Positions 16,052-28,316 of a stretch of DNA of 49,376 bases are shown one piece after another. A model generated the notes under the pieces. The model was not told the DNA's origin. It ran no database searches and saw nothing but the letters and a program-made list of their open reading frames with translations. Origin of the DNA: Entrophospora sp. SA101 (Eukaryota > Glomeromycota > Glomeromycetes > Entrophosporales > Entrophosporaceae). Location of the stretch: the NCBI GenBank assembly GCA_958430865.1, contig CAUDNR010004090.1, positions 7,824 through 57,199 on the forward strand, written 5' to 3'. Each line of letters begins with the position of its first letter. Positions within the stretch are counted from its first letter, which is position 1. A program made the position numbers and the translations under genes.

Positions 16052-16226
16052 CAAGGTCAACCCCGATAAACCGAAAACCCCGCCAGATCGAACCTTTTTT
16101 GAAATCCGCATTTTAGCATATTAATATTAAAATTACTCCGATAAACCGAAATTACTATTAAACCTCCATAAACCGTAAACCGAAGATTTTCTGCACTGCT
16201 ATCTTCGGTTTATCGGGTTGCCCTTG
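16052..16226. mobile_element. 175-bp MITE with TA target duplication (Tc1/mariner-like)
   Basis: The left end CAAGGTCAACCCCGATAAAC and the right end (reverse complement CAAGGGCAACCCGATAAACC) are near-perfect inverted repeats of about 24 bp, flanked by TA on both sides. Internal copies of CCGATAAACCGAA occur again near 16136-16150. There is no coding capacity. It is inserted inside a unit of the tandem array at 15310-16390, so the empty site can be read from neighbouring units. Confidence 0.88.
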
Positions 16227-16466
16227 TAACATGATTGCAAAAATCGAATGACTATAATCAAGCGATGTTACCTGTGCAACACGGTAACATGATTTCAAAA
16301 AAATCGAATGAATTTAATCAGGCGATGTTACCTGTGCAACACGGTAACATGATTTCAAAAAATCGGATGACTTTAATCAGGCGATGTTAAATGAATTAAA
16401 GATAATATTAGAAAAAAACTATTTAAATAACTATCCCTCAAGAGCAATAATATAACAATTGGTAAA

Positions 16467-16879
16467 ATGAACTTTCTTAAAGGCAAGCATGCTAATTATT
16501 TTTATATAAAAACGACTTGAATTGAAACCCATTTTTATAAATTTTCGGAAATATAGGGTATATCGGTATCTTGATTTTACTACTTTTAAATGTTATGCAA
16601 ACCCACGCATGGACTTTGACATTGTACACAGAGAAGAACTATGGAGGGCAAGTTGTGGTGATTGACGGCGAGGCTGATCAATCCGTTACGCTAAAAACCT
16701 CATATCCAAACTTTGATAAAACCGTATCTTCATTCGATTGGTCGAGAGGATGGCTCGAAAGCTGTTGTATTAGGTTTTATGAGGGAACCACACAAGTCGG
16801 GTTTTCATGTCCTAGTTGGCATAAGCCGTCCTTAATTCGCGATAATGCTATTACAGCATTCGAAGTAACCGATTGTTAA
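16467..16879 (+). CDS. Small secreted beta/gamma-crystallin-like protein
   Basis: Predicted from two exons, 16467-16482 and 16557-16879, giving 112 aa. The first exon is only 16 nt (MNFLK plus one base), and the intron begins GC rather than GT (AAAG|GCAAGC) and ends ATATAG. Joining them yields MNFLKGYIGILILLLLNV, a strong signal peptide with a cleavage region near THAW. Without the first exon the ORF would have no ATG near its start. The mature part has Greek-key-like phrases (LYTEKNYGG and later RFYEGTTQVGF) and four cysteines (CC, C and the final C), compatible with a secreted beta/gamma-crystallin or I36-inhibitor-like fold. It stands alone near a transposon cluster. It is a candidate small secreted protein, but its function is unknown. 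Confidence 0.7.
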
Positions 16880-16922
16880 TAAAGAGAATTTTATAGAATC
16901 AATAGTTTTTTAGTAGCAAACA

Positions 16923-17101
16923 TAAACTCTATTTGATAATGTTGTATGTGAAATTGAAATTATGTGAAATTGAAATATTATGGAGTGGGGTGAAATTCTG
17001 ATTGGCTAATTTGAATTTCACGCATGTAAATTTGAATTTCACACATGTGAATTGCGAATTCACATAATTTCATTTTCACGTACAACAATATATAAACTTT
17101 A
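16923..17101. mobile_element. MITE-like inverted repeat element
   Basis: TGTTGTATGTGAAATTGAAA near 16938 pairs with its inverted copy ending at about 17088 (CATTTTCACGTACAACA). The interior has several TGAAATTCAAATT and CACATGTGAA motifs. The flanks read ATAAACTCTA on the left (16922-16931) and ATAAACTTTA on the right (17092-17101), a possible 9-10 bp target duplication as made by MULE elements, with one mismatch. No coding capacity. Confidence 0.6.
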
Positions 17102-17727
17102 TAGTATAAGATAAATGAAGGAACCATGATAATGATATTAATTATTGAAAATAAATTAAATATTTTATATTGATAATAAGTTACTGATTTTTTTGCTCTA
17201 TTATTGGCCTTTAAATCCGTAAAGCAATAAAATACTGGATATTTTTACTAAACGGCATGTTGTGCGATGTGGCCCTCCTTTATGAAATCGGGCCACATAG
17301 CAATGTGGTGATCGATTACCCTCCTATGTAGTCAGATCTATGAAATATACCACTTTTGAATGTGGCCCTCTCCATGTGGCCTGATGATGGAAATCACCAA
17401 ACTAGCATATAATAGTTGGCATGTGGCCTGGCTAAATTGTCATAACCTACCTACCTCAGCTATTTTATAACAATGGAAATCGGTTGGGAATGATAAGCCA
17501 GCATACGATATCAAATGACGCGTAAATTGTAATCGGTCCGTCAAACTCGCGATATGCAAATGCGCCACATTGGTATGACGAGAAAAAAGCAAAATGCACG
17601 TCACTCGAGCCATGACCTAAAATTCAAAACGCATGCCATACTGACGCATGACTCAGCGGTTCTTAATCGGCAATACAATTGTAATCTGTATAGCGCCTGA
17701 TATGTAGACTATAACCATCTCAGTAGT

Positions 17728-17863
17728 TCGATGACTTGAGTTTTATGACCCACTTATCACTAGAATGACTTGAGTTTTATGGCACGCCCATCACTCGAAT
17801 GACTTGAGTTTTTTGAACCGCCCATCACTCGAATGACTTGAGTTTTGCAATCCACACGTCATA
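17728..17863. repeat. 34-bp tandem repeat, four copies
   Basis: Units start at 17728, 17761, 17795 and 17829. The consensus begins TCGAATGACTTGAGTTTT and ends CCGCCCATCAC; the central few bases vary between copies. The outer copies are the most diverged. No ORF crosses it. Confidence 0.88.
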
Positions 17864-17878
17864 CATAACCTAGACTAA

Positions 17879-17908
17879 GTGGAGACAACATAATTATGTT
17901 GTTTCCAC
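17879..17908. repeat. 30-bp near-perfect palindrome
   Basis: GTGGAGACAACATAA is followed directly by TTATGTTGTTTCCAC, its inverted copy with one mismatch and no loop. It lies 15 bp after the 34-bp tandem repeat. It could be the fused ends of a deleted TIR element or a cruciform-prone site. Confidence 0.75.
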
Positions 17909-20846
17909 TACTGATAATATTCAAAGATAATATTAAATATTAGGATCACATACTAATGCACTATGAAAAATGAAAATTATATGTTATAGATGGAATTATA
18001 TATGTTGTGAAAATTAATTTGGGTTTGACCCAATTCCCAAGACCTCAATTTTTAATTATTTATGTTTTTCATATGATTCGTCAAAAAAGTCACCTGATTG
18101 ATCAACCACATGTAATACATTTTTAAATGGAACATATTGTTATTTTATGACCAGGAATTTGTTCATTATATGATGGTGCAGTGAGTCAAAAGTCAAAAAT
18201 CTTGGGGATTGGCTTATTTGACAACAACATATTCTTTTATTTGAATACATTTATGCTAAAAATAAAGTTCAATCAGGAAAGGAGCATTTATTTACTTTAC
18301 TATTTTAATAATGTGACATGCAAAAATAGAATTTTTACTATGCGTGAAGTTGTATGACCATTTAATAAAAGCTCTTGCCAAGTTTTTCTTCATAAAAGCA
18401 TTATTATTATTATTGAAAATGATCTACGGCTTGATCACTAAAATTTAGGGGGTACAAGAATCCGCCCATATTAATATGATTATTATTATTATAATTACAC
18501 TCAAACTTTGTTACAACGGAACCGTGTTGAATTTTTTGTTGAATGGTAATAATAATAATTTACTAATCGTGTTGCAACAAAGTCACATGAGAAATGATCA
18601 ACAAAAATGCGTTAAAAAAATCATACAATTTGTCGTTGTGATAAAACATTGTCCATAATTTGAAAGACTGTATGATTATTTTCCATGATTTAAAAACACA
18701 TGATTATTTTCCATGATTTAGAAATTATAATAAAACATATGATTGTTTATGTTATTTAAATATTTTTTATGAAATTCTAAAAGTTATGAATACAAGTCTT
18801 GTTGTTTGGATGATTATGTATTAAAAAAAATTTGTATTCTGTCATTGCTGATGATGTTAGCCGTTTAAAAACCCTTAGCCATTTACTACCTAAGTTGGTA
18901 ATTTATTTCTATAACCAGAAGGTAATGCGGAAATCATTATTAAATTTAGAAATTATGTATGCAGATTACTAGTCGACTAATATCACCGGTCATTGCTTTT
19001 TAAAAAGAAAGTCAGAGTAAGAATATTTAACAAAAATGCAAAGAATCGCTTATAATTGGTAAGAAAAACAACCGCAGAGACTTGATATACTATATGTAAA
19101 AAGATTGAAGTCTCTAAAGATGATAAAAAGGATTTGTTTATGATCAATATCCAAAGATCTGGATCGGAAAAGTAGAATTATGATTATAATGCATTGTACT
19201 AACTGTTTACGAAAATTTTAGAGGGTTTTTTAATGCGAACTTTATATTAAAAATTTCAACAAATATGCGAATTTGAAGTGAAAATAAAAGAAGTTTACTG
19301 AGGGGGAACTAAAAGTGGAAATTTTAATGATATAGAGTCTAAGATATGCGAAACTAAACTTTGCAAAAATCCCTTTAAACAATTATTCAGAACCGTAACC
19401 ATTCTAAAAAGTAAAGCTCAAGGATTAGAAGGAAAATTTTTTTTGTAAAATTTTTATTATTACTATTTATATTGCCCATTAATAAAAATTTTTTTCGTTT
19501 TCATTAATTATTATGAATTAGGGTGTGAAATAATTGATGGCAATAAAATAAATTAATAAGTCTTCATCAGCAAATGGTTTAGAAACTTGTTCTAAAGTCC
19601 AAGCTTGTTGTTTATTTATTAACTAGAAGGCTAAGAAAAAGTCGAAAAATGTCGAATTTCAGAGTTCTTTTAATACGTATCGAATAATTAGTAACGATTT
19701 TATCAGTGAAAACCGATGTTTGTTACCTAAGAAAAATACCATCGAGTAAAAACGATTTCATCAGTGAATATTAATTTCATCCAAGAAAAACAATCGTTGT
19801 TTACCGACAAAATCATTGATGCATGAAACATAGATCATAATGAATCATATGACGTGAAAATAAATAAAGTCGAAGTTTTCGGGTAACAAGTTAATAACGC
19901 AACCTTGATTTACGGATTTTCGGAACCAAATTACATTTTTTAAAGATATTCACTTATCATTACAATTATTCAAATCTTGTGATGTTGCGGTTATTAATTA
20001 TTATGGCATGTCATAATAAATTTACCTACATATAACGAGATAATGTTCATTGCTATTTTTGGTTTTTTATAATAGAACCCGTGATTAACAAAAAAAAAAT
20101 TTTTTTTGGCATGCATTTAACAATTAGCTCTGGTAAATTTCTTATTATTATTATAAATGATTTTTAATGGGGCCTGAACAATTAAAGTGACCTTTTCTAT
20201 TATCTAGGGCCCATTACATCAAAATGGGCTAACCAATACCATGTGACTTTATTATAAAATCAGTAATTTACCTTTTACGGTTTAGAGAATAAATTCTGCT
20301 CATATCGGACATATCCGTAATTAATTAAATTGAGATTTCTCACGATTTTTAATATAATCAAATGGCCTCATTGAAACCATAGTAGATACACAATAAAAAA
20401 TTTTTTTTTGCGTTTAATGGGTTCTAATAAAGACAACACTGGGGGATTTGCATGTTTACCATATGGTTTTCTTTGTTTGCCAGATCCACCATCCATAAAA
20501 AGGCATAAAAATAAAAATTTTTTGATATTGGGCCAATAAGTATTCGGTATTAATATGTAAAAAAGCTGCATGATCTTAATTCAGAAAATTTATTTCAATT
20601 ATTGTTTTTATTAATAATAAAAAGAGTAAAAAAAAAAAATTATTATTATTATGTACAGGAAAAGAAATTAAAATATTAAAAATGTTAATTGTAAATTATC
20701 TACATAAAAAAAATTTTTTTAAAATGGAAAACTGTTCATATATTTGTGTCTATTGATGCACGTGATACTATTTGCTGTTTGATGACAATTATCCATGTAT
20801 AAATTAATTAATAATGGTAATAATATTAATAATAATAATAATAATT

Positions 20847-21191
20847 TCAATAGTGCGTCCAGCCAACGTAACCAGCCTTAAACTTTTCATCAATTAAATT
20901 TTCCACAAAACTTATGGCATCAGAGTAACAAGAATGTTCTTGAATGCAAATTGCCCTTTCTTTTAAACTGCCATCATAATCTATATTTCCGTATCTAATA
21001 TATGTGACTGATCCATCTTCTACTTTAAATTGCCAAAATTTGTCTGAAGTTTCTAAATGTCCTGATGGTATTATTGGTGACGACGAAGAATAAGATGGTG
21101 GTAATGATGGGTGAATTGATGAAAATCTTGATGGTGAAGATGGTGTTGATGTGTTGTTAGAATTGGTTGATTCAAGTAATGTTGCAGACAT
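20847..21191 (-). CDS. Small WGR-domain protein
   Basis: Single-exon ORF of 114 aa. Residues 1-48 are a Ser/Pro/Asn-rich tail. Residues 52-112 match the WGR fold found in poly(ADP-ribose) polymerases and in bacterial and fungal stand-alone proteins: FWQFKVEDGSVTYIRYGNI, the G-S-L-K-E core, then a helix with FVENLIDEKFKAGY. In PARPs, WGR senses DNA ends together with the catalytic domain; here no other domain is present, so the role is open. The usual Trp-Gly-Arg triplet reads YGN in this copy. A long AT-rich leader lies upstream. No signal peptide. Confidence 0.75.
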   Translation of the reverse strand: MSATLLESTNSNNTSTPSSPSRFSSIHPSLPPSYSSSSPIIPSGHLETSDKFWQFKVEDGSVTYIRYGNIDYDGSLKERAICIQEHSCYSDAISFVENLIDEKFKAGYVGWTHY

Positions 21192-24100
21192 TTTTTTTTT
21201 GTTTTAAAAAATTTATTTTAAAAAAGTATTATTATTTAGATGAGTTGTTTTTTTATTTTATTTTATAGTTGAGAGTTTTATTTTCAGTAGTGTTATAATA
21301 TTTATTATAATATTTTAGGGTTTTTGTTTTTATTTTTTATGTTATTTAGAAGAAATAAAAAAATTATTTTTTAAAATTATTTTGGAAAGACAGAATTGAG
21401 TGATTTAAATAGCTTTTTTATAATTTAAATTTTAGATTTTTTTTTATATATGGAATTTATTGTTTATTTTATTTTTATTATACGTTAATTGAGTTAATTG
21501 ATTAATTGTTTGTATTGTTTATTTTTTGATTTTTTTGGCGTAGGTCCGTGGTAAAATTTCATGGACCGTAGACCGTATGGCAGATTGTACGATTTAATTG
21601 TTAAATTTTAATTTGTTTGTCAGTCTAACGCAGTGTATTGCGTTTAATGTGGGCCCAGGATTTTATTTCATCTTAAAAAGAAATCTAAAAATATTGAGAA
21701 TTTTTAAACACTGACTGACACTTTTCTAATTATGACCAAAAACTCTAATAAAAAACTTTTTTTGCAAAAAAAACAAAGTTGCATATAACTTATTAATATA
21801 TAATAACATATAATTTGAAATTTCACCCAACAATACTTTGCCGAGTATTTTCACGAGTTACCGAAATTGGATCAAACAAAAATTTAAAAGTTAAGATCAC
21901 CCCCCATAAAAAAATGACGCAGCACACACAAAAACCCTTACCTTCCTTTTTAGTGTATTAATAAAATTTTACCAGATCAAAATAAGCATAGTGAAAATTT
22001 GAAATGTTACATTAATTTTTTATATTGTACAACGTAACTTTACAATACACGGCAAACATTCTGGCAATAAAAAGTAAGCGATAAACTGGATTTGAATTGG
22101 ATCTGAACTTGATCTCCAATTTAGAGAGGTAACAACTATATACTGGTGAAGTTTTCTGTATAAATTTTCGTGTAACAACAAACTTATGTACTTGGGTGGT
22201 GTAAGAGCTTTCTATACATGGGTAACTACAAAATTTTTCAGTCCTTTTTTCTTTATAAGTCGGGTAACATATATAAAAACTCCTGTTAAGCTGTAAGTCC
22301 TTGTAATATAAATCGGTTGTCCTAATTGATATTGTTCTTGTATATTATTATTATTATACGAAAAAGGGATAAAGAGTATTCTCATGGACGATAATCTTTA
22401 GCTTGAAATAGAAAAAGACATTGACGATATAAAACTTACGATTAAAGTAGTTGTAAAAGTATAGATAAATGTGTTATAATTGGTTTTTAGCAATAGAGAT
22501 GATTTCTTTGTATTTGTTTTATATATTAAATAATTATTATAGTTATTCATTCATTATTGATTGTTCTTTTTTTGTTTTGTAAAATCACACGATTTGATAA
22601 CTCTAATCACCATGTCCAGCCACCCAAATCCGATTGGGTTATTCTCTCTATTCAACTAATAAACACTGTACAAACAATTGCAGGGGTCCGAATTTTAGTA
22701 ACCAGTTTACAACCAATTGGTTGTATATTCTTTATTGTAATAATAACAAATAATAAAGTATTTATTTATAATTTTCCCCACAATTTTGACATGCTTTGTA
22801 CTAACTTTTTTTATACAGCCAAAAAAGTGTAAAATGCTAGATATCGATAGATTTTAATTGTTGATTGTTAATTGTTATAGTTTAACCGCAGTATTGCATT
22901 TACGCTTTTTGTGGAACAGTAGCTTTTCTATTAACGGGACTTCATATTTATAAAAAACTATTTTTAAATTTAAAAAATTAAAGTAAAAAAAAATTCATTT
23001 TACTATTATATTATTATTATTTTGTTGTTATTGTTTTTAATTTGCGTGAATGCATATGTAAAATTATCCGGACGTTGACCATTATTGTTGCAGATATAAA
23101 CAAGTATGTATTGACATCTCTATTCCCCAAGCTCAAACAACAAATGCTTTTACATACGTAATTTTAAAGCATTGATGTGTTGTGGTTTTCTTTACATAAA
23201 GAACATATCTAAATAGACTTATACCGTGTGAATTCCCAGTAACATGACGGACAAGAACAGAGAGAACAGCCTATTTTCTAGAATAATTGTCTCATTTCAA
23301 TGAGCAACAATGATTAGAACAATTTAAAGTCTTGATTTCTGGATTAGGATGAATCGAATGTGAACCTTAAAACTGTCTATGGATGGAGGTAGGTATTTGA
23401 TTTTAATATTCCTATTCTATTTATAGCATGGAAAAGAATGTTAATGGTGTATGGAATAATAATAATGTATATATAATGTTACTTTATCTGCCGCCTTCTT
23501 CTATTTTTGTGAAGTCAGCCAAATTATGATACTCTTTTTGAAATGTTTTCGTTTGTTCAGCAGATACAAATAAGTCACGACGTATCCCAATGATATTTTT
23601 CCCATTCCCGTAGAAAACTTTGTACAGACTCTCCCTGCAAACGAAATTCTGTGTAGGTAGCTACGTTGAGTGCCGGTGAGGGAATAACCACTAAGCCTTG
23701 ATGATGAATAGTGAATAGGTACCAAATACCAAAGATGGTTAGCGAGTTGATTTCTGTCTATATCTTGAAGCTTGCATCTAAACCATGATTAGCACATTTC
23801 TCAAAGTGGCAGAAATGTAAGTGTGGCAGTTAACAATATAAGATCGTGCTGCAAGGGTAAGAAATTGCCCAAGGTGCATGTATCGTTAAAATCCAAATAG
23901 AGTACAGAATAAATAAGTTAAGGTTTCGTGCAAAACCATATAACCATATATTGCCTGAAACATAAATATATGTATGTACCTTCGTCATATCCATTCCATT
24001 TCTAGCTTGGTCTTATTACTTTTGTTCATGCCCTGTTTTATCCTTTTTCCTCGCTCTTCTTGGTTCATTCAATGGGCACTTTCCAAATGATACACGGCCA

Positions 24101-26457
24101 TGAGAAGTGGATCCACATTTGCAAGCTTTGATATTCTCTCTTCTACATTACCAGAATTCTTACATTTTTTTATTGTTGATTATTGCAGCACTAAAGTAAA
24201 ATAATTGGAAGAATAACAACAACATTAGAGTATATTGAATTACAATTAGGAAATAAAATTTCTTTTTGTATGATTATGTTGAAGGCATAAAATGTTTATG
24301 AAAACTTGCTCTTTACACAAGATACACTTTGATTGACGTTTCTCGGGCTTCATGTGAAAAAAGTCATCCAATAATAATTAATTCATTATATAATAAATGA
24401 TTCAAATATTCAAATACATGTATGTAAATTGTTTGATAATCTTTTTATTAATTCTATTTATTTTATATCACATCTAAAAAATAAGAAATAAATTATTAAT
24501 ATGCAATATAATTGAATTAAGTGATAATAAATAATAAATTTTTTCATTGTCAGATCATGTAATTGTTTTTTACCTTACTGATGACAACGATGATTCTAAC
24601 CTATTAAGATTGCGAGTCAGCTTGTGAGCTTATTATGTTATTTGGCTTTACGTGGGACTTGTGTGATGGGAGCAAAAAAATCCAAGTGATAAATGATATA
24701 CTTTCCTAGGGTCATCATACAATTGAGAAAATTTGAAGGCTTGATTGAACTTGGATATGAAGGAATGATATAAGTAGTGATGAAGGAATTACACTAAAAA
24801 TAATAATAAATTGTATGCAACCATTGTGCATTGTCAAGTGAAAAGATGTATAGAGACAACATAGTTATTTTTATCTATTTTTTATTTAGATATATGGATT
24901 GATTAAATTCATTTTTCTGACAAAGTTATAAAAAAGTAAGAAAAGAAAAATTCATTATATTTATTGTTACAATACAATAATACATATTGAAATTTTTGGC
25001 AATTGAATAAATTAATATTGATATTTAATATTAAAAAAAAGATCTAAAAACATATTGAAAAAAAGATCTGCATTTCAAAGGCTTAATATAAATTTTACCA
25101 TGCTATCTTTAACAACCTTGCGCTTAGAGGCATGTAAAATTCAGTAATTAATAATTAAATAATACATGTAATAATACCATATTGAATTATAATGTACATT
25201 ACTGTCATCACTATCGACATCATGAATGAACTTATACCTTGATAACAAAAGCACATTAGAAGAATATTTACAAGTGCCATCTGTAACAAAATTTTCTGAC
25301 GAAATTGTAGTACTATATATTTAACACAAGACAAAGTTGTCACTCATGTCGACAAGCTGTCTTGACAATAATATCCTCATCATTAATTATTTTCCGACGA
25401 TAATAAGCAACCATATCAGCGTTAGAAAATGTTTCAGATAATTTTCTGACAAAAGCAAATGGATTGTATTTATCCAAATATTGGCACACTTGCAACTTTT
25501 TTTGGAAGGGTTTCAGATACTCGTTCTCATAATTTGAACGTGACGATTTCCATAATAATAATGTAATAAATAATAGATAAAATCCCCTTTTTATCAGGTT
25601 GTTGAATATACAGTTGGAAGTGCATTGGATCCATTCTAAAGATCTCAAATAAAATAAATAAATGAACAAAAACTATCGCAAGCAGGTAATGAGCAATCTT
25701 TATCAAATTGTTCTTCAAATTTTTTCCCCGTGTCCTTTAATTTTTAATCTTGTTTGAGCATAACATTCAATTGTTTCTAGGCATTTTTAGAGTTAATTTG
25801 AGTATTATTTTTTCTTGATACAAGACCATCTAAAGCTAATCTCTCGACGCTTTTTTATGTTTATAAATTTTATTTCCACAAGTCCAGTGTGATTAAGAGC
25901 CTTCATTTTCGTGTGAATTATTTGTAATTTGCATTCAAATATTTATTTGTGTTAATTGTTTTTTCCAAATTTTTTAATAATTTATCCATATTTAATCTGT
26001 TAAGACAAGACGAGATTAATATTTATATATATGTATAAATTCGCGTTTTTAAAGTTTTTCCTTTTTTAAATATCGATTTTATTTATCTTGTATCAATTAA
26101 ATTTTAGATTATACCAAAAAGCCATTCATAAATGAAAGATCTTATGCTTGTTGGACTGGGGAATATTAAAATGTGGATCTGACATATTTTAGCCAAAAAT
26201 TAATTGCCTAAAAAAAAATAAGACTTTGCTAATTTGATTTTAAAGTCTAAAAAAACCAATCAAAAGTGACAAAGAAAAACGGAATAATTCACAATTCAAA
26301 ATAAACAATAAACAAAGCCACATTTCTATAACAAAATAGGCAATTATTTGTTAATTTATATTATTTAGACGACAATATACACACATTGTCTTTTATTATT
26401 ATTGTCCTTTTCAAGAGTGGATTTAATTTATTTTTATGCATAAAAAATTTGTTTAAG

Positions 26458-26585
26458 GCCACCTATCCCTGATTTTTCCTGTTCGCGCTTGTCCCTTTAT
26501 AGCGAGCAAACATTTAAAAAGGACAGGGGATAGGTATAGGTATAAGTGGCTGAATCCGTACCCTGTCCTTTTCTATATAGGGTCG
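26458..26585. repeat. Nested inverted-repeat element
   Basis: GGCCACCTATCCC (26458-26470) pairs with GGATAGGTATAGGTATAAGTGGC (26528-26550). Separately, AAAAAGGACAGGGG (from 26516) pairs with CCCTGTCCTTTT (26560-26572). The segment is GC-richer than its surroundings and non-coding, and looks like a small foldback or MITE relic. Confidence 0.5.
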
Positions 26586-28194
26586 GTCACTCATCAGAAT
26601 TATTTGATAAATATATTAATATATGCCCACACTTTCTGTTGCACTATTTTAAAAAAACAAACTTTTGACATTTTAAATAAACAATTTTTATTATTTATTT
26701 TTATTACTTGATAAAGAAAACAAAAAGTCCAGGTGAAAGTGCAAGCACATGAATTTCCGAGTCCTGAATAATTTTTACGGGTAAATGCCGATTTTATCCA
26801 GAAAATCCCATTCTATTGAGTAACAATATGTGAATTTCTGCAATTGTTTATTAATTGTATATATTTTTCCTGGAGAAACTAATCGTGAAACGTGTCTTTG
26901 ACATTTTTCTAACCAAAAATTAATTAATTAAATTTTTTTGTATATATAGTATAATATAGTATTGTAGTGTCATTATTATTAGTAGTATGTCTTTTATTTT
27001 CGTAATTAAATATTACTTATATTAGTAATAGTAATACGAAATAAATTCTCTTTTTTCAGCTGTCTTTCCAAAGTATCAAATACAAATATAACATTTATAA
27101 CATAATTTTGCCAATCCGGATCCCAACTGAATAAATCCGCTAAAAATTACTATTACTATTATTATTGCTATGAAAATTAAATTGGCCAATCAAAAGGAAT
27201 TTCGCATCCTGTAGATTTATTTATTGGTAGCAGCAGCAGCAGCAGTGGTAATTCGTAACAGGTTCACAAATCACATCCAGATGCATATCATACAAGTAGA
27301 ATATTAGATGAGATGAAGAGATTGTTAAATCGAGAAGTTATACAAGTAATGATGGTTTATTAAACAATCTTGATTTTTTAACTCTCTTCTCTTAAATCCA
27401 TCAATTATTACTGATAATAAAGAAACATATCTTTGACATTTGTCATAATTTCTACGGGTTTGAGGAATGATTTAGTTTGGTATATTAATATAGAGCATAT
27501 ATATATAGTAATGATATGATATTATTTTTATCATATTTATAATATCAAAAAGGCTTTTTTAAATAAAAATTCATAGTTTCAATTATTAGCTTTGTATAAA
27601 TTCACTACATCAAACCTTGTTTCAACAAATTATAATCAAATTTGCATTACAACGAATTTCGAAATAAAATGCTAAACTTTCAAACTACATTTCATAAAAT
27701 CAAATTGCGTGCCTGAGTTTGAAACGCACATACAGTATATATGCATGTAGAGCAATTTTTACATACACACGAGTTGTTTCTTTTGATTTTTGATTTTGAA
27801 GTTAACTATGCGTAAAAGTAAGCATAAAACAATATTAATAATATTAATATGTAGAATGGCTTTTACATAGTAAATAAGACAATGTTAAGTACAGATTTTT
27901 GTAAATTCTATAGTTTTAAACAGAAACAAAGAGGAAGAAAAATACTAAAATTTTAACATTCTTCTTGACAATGATGCAATTCCAAAAATTCCAGAGCCAA
28001 ACCATCCTTACTATGTAATGAAAGGCATGACAACTTTTGCTCCATAATTTGATTTTTATCCGTTTCTAAGATATTTAGATCATTTTATATTGTGAGCAAG
28101 TAAATTCCAGTTACTAGCTTGTGACATGTCCAATAAATAAATAAATAAATAAATATATAAAATATAAAGCATAAAGCCCAATAATTATAAAGTT

Positions 28195-28316
28195 TCTCCG
28201 TCTCTGTACACAAGGCCTCCATCTTTGCAGACAGCTAGGAGCCTTCAGAGACACAGCCCAAAATCTCTCACAAGGCCTCTGTCTCTGCACACAACTCAGG
28301 AGCCTTCCTAAAATAA
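28195..28316. repeat. Two-copy tandem repeat of about 65 bp
   Basis: Two diverged copies of TCTCTGYACACAAGGCCTC followed by CATCTTTGCAGACAGCT and AGGAGCCTTC, starting near 28200 and 28264. This is a GC-rich island in AT-rich DNA. A minus-strand ORF crosses it (28114-28329), but its repetitive Cys/Arg product looks like chance. Confidence 0.6.

Larger units (their letters stand above)
15310..16390. repeat. 57-60 bp tandem repeat array, about five units, split by two insertions
   Basis: The unit runs AACACGGTAACATGATT, then CAAAAATCGAATGACTTTAA, then TCAGGCGATGTTACCTGTGC. Copies: 15310-15348 continuing at 15968-15985 after the hAT insertion; 15986-16042; 16043-16051 continuing at 16229-16277 after the TA-flanked MITE; 16278-16337; and 16338-about 16390 (partial). 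Removing both insertions with one copy of their target duplications restores a regular array. Confidence 0.9.
17102..20846. other. Long non-coding stretch with minor repeats
   Basis: No convincing gene. Around 17250-17430 the phrase ATGTGGCC occurs five or more times in both orientations. 17728-17863 is a 34-bp tandem repeat (separate entry), and 17879-17908 is a palindrome (separate entry). A lone TAGTCGACTA-type motif of the hAT family sits near 18968. A minus-strand ORF at 20368-20571 includes GGGSGKQRKPYGKHANPPVL-like sequence that I cannot place and that may be a retroelement scrap. The remainder is AT-rich without recognisable signals. Confidence 0.4.

Noticed and set aside
16571..16573. 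TTG as the start of the secreted crystallin-like protein
   Set aside because: Non-ATG starts are not expected here, and the spliced model from 16467 gives an ATG and a better signal peptide.
18967..18978. Third hAT element from a TAGTCGACTA word
   Set aside because: A single palindromic word without TIR or further repeats; may be chance or a last trace.
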